Source of the DNA: Pyricularia pennisetigena
Taxonomy: Eukaryota > Ascomycota > Sordariomycetes > Magnaporthales > Pyriculariaceae
Assembly: GCF_004337985.1 (NCBI RefSeq)
Contig: NC_043740.1
Coordinates: 496,001 to 560,000, forward strand
Direction: 5' to 3'
Length of the DNA: 64,000 nt
Shown: in pieces, positions 56,730 to 64,000 of the stretch
How positions within the stretch are numbered: the first letter of the stretch is position 1
How the letters are laid out: each line of letters opens with the position of its first letter
The notes under the pieces: model-generated
Seen by the model: only the letters and a program-made list of their open reading frames with translations
Databases searched by the model: none
Told to the model about the DNA's origin: nothing
Made by a program: the position numbers and the translations under genes

Positions 56730-59220
56730 TATAATATTCGGAAACACGCCCATATATATTTCGTTTTCCCACCAAATCGACGCAATTTTTCGCGGTCCCA
56801 ATCCCGCATACGCGGCGGCAAATACCTTCTCCGACGTACACATTTTCCCGGAATTATACGCCAAAACCAAAGCTTTTGGTAATTTAAACCTATAATATAA
56901 ACTCGTTTCCTTAGCTGCTATATAGCTTTTAAACCTCCACAAACCCCCCAATATTCCTGCACGAATCCCATATTATAACCAAATGCAATATATATACCGG
57001 GTTTTATATAATACAAAAAATATTATTTTGCTGGTAAAAACCGGGTACGGGAAAAATATAATATTGCAAACTACCTCGGTAATTCGCAATAACATTATTA
57101 TTATCCAAATAATCCCATTAAGCAAATTAAGGCAAAAACAATTACGCAATATACAGCGTTATCCCGCCGCGAACCTTAAATTAATCGACTAATCCATTTT
57201 AAACGTAAATATAAATATACGGTTTTTATTACCAAAACTAATTTTATTTAGCATAACCCTTTTTGGAACCCGCAAACCGCTTGTAAATACACGCACATTC
57301 TTTTAAACCCGGAACAAACCACCAATTACCGATTCCTTAAACTTTTTCGAAACTCTATATTTTACTAACGTATCGCTTTATTTACTATTAATAAATTTTA
57401 CATAATTTTACAGTGGAAGGATTTTAGGGAATTGTTTTCCATATTGCGTTTAATCCGGGCAATTATACCAGCAAACGTATTTATATTCGGGTGCACCGCA
57501 ACCTTTATAATAAAAGCTAAAACCTACGTTTTCGACTAATTATATTATAAAAAGATAATACGTTTCGTTAAAACGCCTTTCGACCGACCCGAAATTACGA
57601 TTATAATACAGTATTTGGAACGCAAAACCCTTATTAACGATTACCGGCGCCTTTTATTCCTAATAGGGAATACTATACCATTATCCGCCACCCGTATTCC
57701 TAAAACCATTATATATATAAACGCCAGGAACCGTATTATCCAAACACGCCAATTCCTAATAAAAAACCTCGTATTTAGGAAATTTATTAAACGAAACGCA
57801 ACCGATATAATTATCCGGTATAATGCATTTACACTTAAAATCGACAAAATTAAAATTTACGCAAAATTTTCCAAACCGGATTTTAAAATTCGTATTATAT
57901 TTTCCACTTTATTTTTGGGTATAGGTATAAATATACCTAATATAGAACGTATAATGCAATACGGCGCGTTAATATTAAATGACCCCGCAAACCTATGGTA
58001 AAAGTTCGGACGAACCGCACGCGGGCCCAACCGTAAAAAAACCGCATATTTTTTTACGCCCTATTGGTATTTCGATACGCAGGGGTTTATCGCTAAATAT
58101 AAACTAACCAGGTTAAAATTATTAACCAAATTAACCAAATAACCCGTAATATTACGAGGAAACGCTAAAAATTTACAAATTACCCATTCAAATTTTTTAA
58201 CGTATTTATAAACGCGGTTATTCCTTATTAACCTTCCACGTATCGTTAAATTTAATTTAAACGATAATAACCGGGCAAAAGCGTCGGAATTACCACAAAC
58301 CGGCCTTTTAGGTATATTTAAACCACGCGTTCCGCCCTATTGGACGCAATAGGAAATAATAAATAGGAAAAAATTAAAAAAAAAGGCGCCAAATATATAA
58401 ACCTTCGCTAACGTTAAATATTTTCGACGAATTATATTGGATTTTATATAGGAAACGAATCCATTTTTTACAATAAATTAATTTGAAAATTGTTGCAACG
58501 TTTACGTCCACCAAATTAGAGTTTTACCCGCATTACCCCCTAAAAAGCAGCCAATTAAAATACCCAGGAAAAATTCCAAAAAAAATTATATATTTAAATA
58601 ATTGGATAAATGGGGTACCCATTTTGCAATAACCATTTTTTACCCAAACCCGCGGCGGTTATACGACCTATTATCCCAGTTAATATTACCCAAACCAATA
58701 ATTTTTAATATCGCTAAAAAACTCGTCCATTCCTATAACCGGGAATGGACGAAAAACGATTTGTTGGAAAATATTCCAAATTTATAATTAATTAAATGGT
58801 TTAAATAATATAGCGATTATTTCGTTGCTCAATTCCCAATAATATACGAAGATGGGATACGAAATTACGCCTCCTATTTGCACAAATAATAAAAAAAAGG
58901 CGGCGGAATTAAAACACGGTGGTATTTTAGGAAACGATAAATATAATTAATAATGATTCGGGAAAATAAACTAATAAACGCCGACGAACAAATTAAACGG
59001 TATTATAACTACAGGTTAAAATGTTGGTTAGCGTTAACGGTTATAAAAATATCCAATATAGGAACGTTTATAAATTTATAACCTAAAAACTAAAAAGCGA
59101 GTAAAATTAAATCCTAATTAAATTAAATAACGTGCCCTGGATTACAAAAGGGTCGAACGACAAAAAAAGCGACGCCGAATTGGATTAACCAGGGGGGGAA
59201 AATTAAGCAGCGCAAAATAT
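56730..59220 (+). pseudogene. RecQ-like helicase (element C copy 2)
   Basis: The uninterrupted layout that copy 1 lost to Gypsy-1 is seen here. N-terminal FGNTPIYISFSHQIDAIF (56737) leads through NLHKPPNIPARIPYYNQ to the open stretch 56983-57192 with the Walker A region VKTGYGKNIILQ and IIIIQIIPLSKL. The DExH box is not legible. An open stretch at 57615-58001 holds PKTIIYINARNRIIQTRQFL, the second helicase domain and MQYGALILNDPANLW. An unassigned C-terminal part includes 58602-58787 (HSYNREWTKNDLLENIPNL). Mutations differ from copy 1, so the copies decayed separately after duplication. Confidence 0.72.
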
Positions 59221-59378
59221 ATAATTGTTAAATATTAAAATCCCCAATTAACGGCTTAAATAAAACGACCAAATACTGGATAATAACAATTATTACGTAA
59301 ATTGAAAATTTGGATTATATATAGGCTGGTACGGCGTAACGGCGCCCCGATTAAAAATAAAAGGGTTCGATATTGCGA

Positions 59379-59892
59379 ATTGTGACAATTATTACGGCTA
59401 AATTCCGGAAATTTTGGCGTTTCCATTTTAACCTTATTTTATCAGCAGAAAGCCCCATACGTAAACCTAGCTATAAATACCTCCTTTTTTATTTTTATTA
59501 GCTTTTTTTCTTTTTTTTTACAATAAAAACCTTTTTCCCAACCGCTAAATTCTTTTTGTAACGATTGATAAAAAATTATAACAATTAAACCAACGCTCAA
59601 TTTTTAACCAATAAACGTAACAACTATTACAATCGCAAAATTGCCTCAGCAAATACTGCAAACATATTCGTTAAAAAACCTAATTAAAACATTTTTAATT
59701 GGATAAAACTGTTTATATTTTACCCACCCAAACAGGCATTAACCTAATCGTAACGAAGGTAAATTATAATTAACGCCCCTGTATCGCAAAAATACCCCCT
59801 ACCCGGCTAAGTCCGGGGCAGTTTAATTAATTTTATTATAATAATAGTTACAATAATTGCTCTAATTCGCCAAAAACCGTAACAATTGTTAC
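59379..59892. repeat. Palindromic iterons, element C copy 2
   Basis: ATTGTGACAATTATTAC near 59381, CGTAACAACTATTACAAT near 59617, TAATAATAGTTACAAT near 59839 and a perfect GTAACAATTGTTAC at 59879-59892. The order equals that of 26627-27130 in copy 1. Confidence 0.65.
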
Positions 59893-61165
59893 AATTACGT
59901 TCCCTTATTACCATAATTCCCAAAAAACGCCAAAAAGGCCAAACCTCCGCCCAAATTACCACCAAATTTACGTTGGAACACATACCTAATAATGTTAAAT
60001 TACCTGCCAATTTAATAACCACACCATAAAAAAAAGCGCGGATAAAAAAAATAAACCAATACTTTAAAAATTTGGAAAATTACGACGCGGATACTACAAT
60101 TATTTTGGAGTTAAATTTTGTTCGGTTGGACCGTTTTACATTACAGGGTTATTCGGATGCAACCGGAATCCTTTTAAATTTTCCCCCTATTCCTAATAAT
60201 AATAATAATAATTAAAATAATATTAATATAAATTCCGGCGATAATAAATTTACCCCCGCCCCCGTCGATAAAAATGGAAATAATACCGATATGGACGCCG
60301 GCGATAACGAATTTGCCCCCGCCCCCGTCGATTATAATAACGACGATATTTATATAAACGAAAACGATAACCAACCTGCCCCCGCGTCCGCCAATAAAAG
60401 CGATAATAATATTAATATAAACGATAATTATAACGAATTTGCCCCGGATTTGGATAACCGCCAATTGTAAACTCCCCTGGCATCCTTTAAACCATTTACC
60501 AACGCATTATCCCCGCCACCAAAAAACCCCAAAAACCGGCCCCCTGCATTATAACCGGAAATTATTATTAACCCGGTACCCGCGCTATTAAATAAGCCGC
60601 CCGCACCCCGTATATATAAAACCACCACCGCTCGGCCAGCCAAAACCAATTTTATTTCGGTATCGCGGACGCAACCCAAACCTAATTCGACGCCAAATAA
60701 TGGACTAGTAAATTTCGCATAACCCGAATATTATTTCCTATTGTATAAGGATACGGATTTCCTGGATCGTTTACCCGTCCCGTTATGGAAGGATTTTTAA
60801 TTGGGTAAAAACCAATCCGTATCGGCGATAATTATTATAGCCTGGCGCAGGGTAGGGAACACGAATATTGCCAAAATAGTTCGCATTATGCCCCATTTAG
60901 GTTATATTAATTATTTTAAAATTAATAATAATACCAACCCGCCCGCCTGGTTCGGTCGCGGAAATAATATTTTCCGTAACACGAACGAAACCCTAATCGC
61001 CCAAACTTTTAAGCGTTTTTAATCCGTTGCTGGCGTTACCGCAGCAAAAATACGCGTTAATAACCAAATTTTGGCATACTATTTTAACAGTAATTCGTTA
61101 AATATAAACGAGGTAATAGTCGTACTTAATTACGAAACGATAAATGCTTTAATATAATATATTAA
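59520..61165 (+). pseudogene. Protein X of element C (copy 2), unknown
   Basis: The start region has ATAAAAACC where copy 1 has ATGAAAAACT, so the start codon is lost here. The acidic and Asn-rich middle (60180-60440) is longer than in copy 1: a GGCGATAA...CCCCCGCC segment is repeated three times. The Pro-rich and C-terminal parts, including 60801-61022 (INYFKINNNTNPPAWFGRGN), closely match copy 1. Confidence 0.45.
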
Positions 61166-61197
61166 TATAATAGGTTAATATTTCCTTTTATTGGATT

Positions 61198-61320
61198 GCG
61201 ACAATTGTTATAATCCCTGCATTAATATATCCTGCTATTTATTATATTATAACAATTATTACAATTTTTTGCGGTAATACCAAATAATTATTGTTACAAT
61301 ATAACAACTATCACAATTTG
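61198..61320. repeat. Palindromic iterons between X and Y, copy 2
   Basis: GCGACAATTGTTATAAT near 61198, ATTATAACAATTATTACAAT near 61245-61264, and ATTGTTACAATATAACAACT near 61290. Placement as in 28340-28430. Confidence 0.6.
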
Positions 61321-61394
61321 GTTTTTACCCTTTTATATATTTTGGGACAACGGGCACAATTTTAATTATTGGTTAATTTATTTTTAATCGCCGA

Positions 61395-62690
61395 CGTATT
61401 CGGCTTTTTAGCTTATTTTAAGGTAAATAATCCCGGCAAACAAATTAAAGGTAATAAAATGCCCGTTTGGTAAAAGACCTTGGCCTCCGTACCGGATATA
61501 TTTAACGACAGGGGTATCAAACCCATTTTCGATAATTTGGCAAATCGGCGTCGCCTACCCTTTATCCCCCCCTTTATCCGCCAAAACGATATTAACTTCC
61601 CCGGGCTGAAAATATTCGCAAACAAATTTAAACCGGCTATAATTCCCACAATCTTCGCCACGATGTTAATTTACCTGCGGATAATAACCACCGGACCTAA
61701 TTTTAAAAACGGCGATTTAAAATTTAAAACCGCTAATTTTGGACCACATATATATAGCGGTTACCACATCGACGATTAATTTAAAATTTGCTACCATTTC
61801 CTTTACTTTATTTTTCGCCGGTAGGCAAAAATCGTTATTGGAAATAAAAAAAATCCTAGCGATTTTGGTGGAAATTACCGTAACCCCTTTGAATTTAATA
61901 TCGAATAATTTTCCACCCTATTTATTATCGCCGATTATACAATTATCGCCGATAACGTTATCGTTTTAAACAATTTATATTTAATGCAATTTTAATATCG
62001 TTTAATTGCCCGTTCGCGAACCGACCAAATTATCGACGTCGCCAATTTATTTGGTTTTAACCGCGTTTGTTATAACAGGATAATAATAATATTCGTTATT
62101 AATACCTGGTCCCGTTTTAAACCCATTAAAGTCGGACGGTTAAAAAAGAAAAAAAAGCGTGCAAATCAAATTTAAATACACCTATTGGATTTGTTAATAT
62201 TTAAAAATATTTTTAATAATTTGTACGATAAGGGGCGGTTCCATCGTCCTATCTTTACTAAACCCAAAATAAAAATTACCGAATTTTATCCCAAACTTTT
62301 TGGCGACGACCAATAAAACGATTTCCTTAATTTTATATAAACCCAATCCACCATCGCCGATCGATTTGCTAATATGGACCGCGCAAAAAAAAAAACTTTC
62401 GAGGACGCCCGCGAAAGGATCCTAGCGGCTTCCTTGGCATACTATGCGCAATTTTTTATTTTAACCAAAAATTATCCCTGGACTGGTTATTTTTCTGATT
62501 CGGACGCGATTTAGGCTGCTATAAAAAAGTTGCGCCTTTTTTAAAACACTTTACCTGTCGACGGTCTAAATACCGACAACAAAATCGGTTTTAAATACAA
62601 AAAAATCAAGGGCAAATACTTTTAGTCTAACTGGGATATACCTCATGCTCCTTTTAATCGCTATTAGCTACCCCATTAACTGGTTGGTAA
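61395..62690 (+). pseudogene. Protein Y of element C (copy 2), unknown
   Basis: Open stretches at 61480-61779 and 61739-61969 match copy 1 residue for residue over most of their length (DIFNDRGIKPIFDNLANRRR). The later part reads ARSRTDQTIDVANLFGFNR near 62000, FTKPKIKITEFYPKLFGDDQ near 62255 and YPWTGYF near 62475. The reading frame changes and stops fall at different places from those in copy 1, which supports a once-intact protein. Function unknown. Confidence 0.5.
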
Positions 62691-62709
62691 ATTATATATG
62701 CATTATCCC

Positions 62710-62810
62710 TAATAGTTGTAACTATCGTTACAATTTTGCCCTTATTTTTGTAATTATTATTACAATCCCACCCCTATTTTTATAATTATTATTACAATTT
62801 TTGTTTTTAT
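62710..62810. repeat. Palindromic iterons before the SNF2-like gene, copy 2
   Basis: AGTTGTAACTATCGTTACAA near 62713, GTAATTATTATTACAAT near 62748 and ATAATTATTATTACAAT near 62781, spaced by CCCTTATTTTT or CCCCTATTTTT as in copy 1. Confidence 0.65.
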
Positions 62811-62849
62811 TAAACTAATTTTTTTTTCGGTTTAAATACCCACACCTTA

Positions 62850-64000
62850 CTAAAGTTGGAACAATTAGCTTTTAAAAATTGGCTATTAACGAACGAAATA
62901 AACACAGGAAAAACGATTATTTATTTTACGGCGATTTATATATAATACATCCGTTACCAACACGACCGATCTATCCAAAATGCCGACGGATGTTTTCCCA
63001 CCTTGATTTTCGTCCCGGCCAACCTTGTTTCGCAAACATTTAAAAAAACAGTAACCAATTTCCCAACCTTCGACGTTAAATGCTACTATAGTTTAACCGA
63101 AATATGCGTTACCGATGCCCCGCGAACGGCTGCTATTTTTACCCAGGCGTAATTTTACAATACCTTAACCAAATTCGCCGCCCGCAAATTTAATCCCAAA
63201 TTTGCGGGCACGGTTATTATTACATTTTATTCGATATTTTTAATCCGAAAAATTAAACAATTGGACGAAATCCATAACGCGGAAAAAATGTTTAACCCAT
63301 AATATATAAATAAGGTTATCGATTCCAATCCTTAGCAGCGCCCCCCCCGACGTCGATAATTTCGACGATAATTCCGATATTAAAAATAATACCCAGTAAA
63401 TATTTTTTATAACAATTATTATAATTTCGTTATACTAATATATTTGTTTAAATTAAATAATTTTATTAGGAACCGTTAACGCAAAAACGGTCGGAAAGCC
63501 GACTTTTCCACGGGCGAAAACACTAAAAATATCCGGCGTCTGGTTATATATTTATTATCCGGTACCTTTTCTCAACGTATAATTGGAAACGAAATTTAAT
63601 ATTTCCGCTACCGCGAATCGATAATATACCGCGTATTTCGCCTTATCTTTTATATTAATCGGGGTATGGCCATTATTACACCGACTATTAACAAAATTAG
63701 GGATATTACTGGCCTTAATACCCTGGTTTGGGATAAAATTGCGATCCCTTTCGCCCGACCTAAAAGCTTATCCTAGGAAAATATATTTACGGTCGATTAC
63801 ATTTGGGAAAATAATGGTTATTTCGTCGTTTTTAATATCGATAAAAATACCAAAACCTCCCTACAAAAATTCGAATCGATGGGTTGGAAATGGTAGCTAT
63901 TTTACCTTCGAATTTTAAACCTTATAATTTTTACTACTATATTAAACGAAAAATCGTTAATAATTTTTAAACATACGGGCGTATTTACGGTACGCAGGGG
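62850..64000 (+). pseudogene. SNF2-like helicase (element C copy 2), N-terminal part
   Basis: The Walker A region as in copy 1 (NTGKTIIYFTAIYI near 62902), TEICVTDAPRTAAIFTQA near 63097-63150, GTVIITFYSIFLIRKIKQLD near 63208 and FVVFNIDKNTKTSLQKFESM near 63824. The gene runs off the window at 64000, where the middle domain begins. Stops are present throughout. Confidence 0.65.

Larger units (their letters stand above)
48941..64000 (+). mobile_element. Element C, copy 2, split by Gypsy-2, truncated by window end
   Basis: Left part about 48941-49274, right part 56579-64000. It contains RecQ-like, X, Y and the beginning of the SNF2-like gene in the order of copy 1 and in the same orientation. 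Differences from copy 1 are mostly transitions. Unlike copy 1, the retrotransposon hit the non-coding leader rather than the helicase frame. Confidence 0.65.

Overview
The window looks like repeat-rich heterochromatin of a filamentous ascomycete (Pezizomycotina). Long AT-rich stretches are packed with transposon remains. Their reading frames are broken mostly by TAA and TAG where Gln or Trp is expected, and by Asp-to-Asn, His-to-Tyr and similar changes. This is the mark of repeat-induced point mutation (RIP: C-to-T, mainly in CpA, on both strands). One island of normal base composition, about 37.2-44.7 kb, holds the only two intact protein genes I can support: a secreted, probably GPI-anchored GH128-type glucanase (41045-42052, minus) and a FAD-dependent monooxygenase of the kind found in fungal secondary metabolism (43201-44535, plus).

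Layout. 1-3380: 3' part of a Ty1/copia element (Copia-A) with its 3' LTR. 3381-10557: a second copia family (Copia-B) carrying a solo LTR of a gypsy element. 10558-12778: fragment of a multi-gene helicase element ('element C', copy 3). 12779-15190: a Copia-A LTR fragment, hairpin-rich short repeats and AT-rich sequence. About 15190-36990: element C copy 1, split at 15702 by a complete gypsy chromovirus (Gypsy-1, 15703-24175), which is itself hit by a Copia-A solo LTR (23484-24158). 36990-45488: the gene island. 45489-46874: a full-length Tc1/mariner element. 46930-48900: roughly 640-bp tandem units, an AT microsatellite, a Copia-A LTR fragment and more hairpin repeats. About 48940-64000: element C copy 2, split by a second complete chromovirus (Gypsy-2, 49275-56578) and cut off by the window end.

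The most unusual feature is element C. Three decayed copies share one gene order on the plus strand: a RecQ-like helicase, two unrecognised proteins (X and Y), then a SNF2-like helicase. In copy 1 these are followed by a convergent minus-strand gene with an N-terminal helix-turn-helix-like segment. The stretches between and apparently inside these genes carry clusters of a palindromic motif, GTAACAATTGTTAC and variants. A family of hairpin-rich repeats sits beside both left ends and inside the right-hand gene. Whether this is a mobile element, a subtelomeric helicase block or a segmental duplication cannot be decided from this window.

Target-site duplications found by eye for four insertions (ATACG, TGGCT, CAAAC, TTTCT), plus the TA pair of the mariner element, give a nesting order. 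All retrotransposon and element C genes appear dead. All function assignments rest on motifs read by eye; no database search was run.
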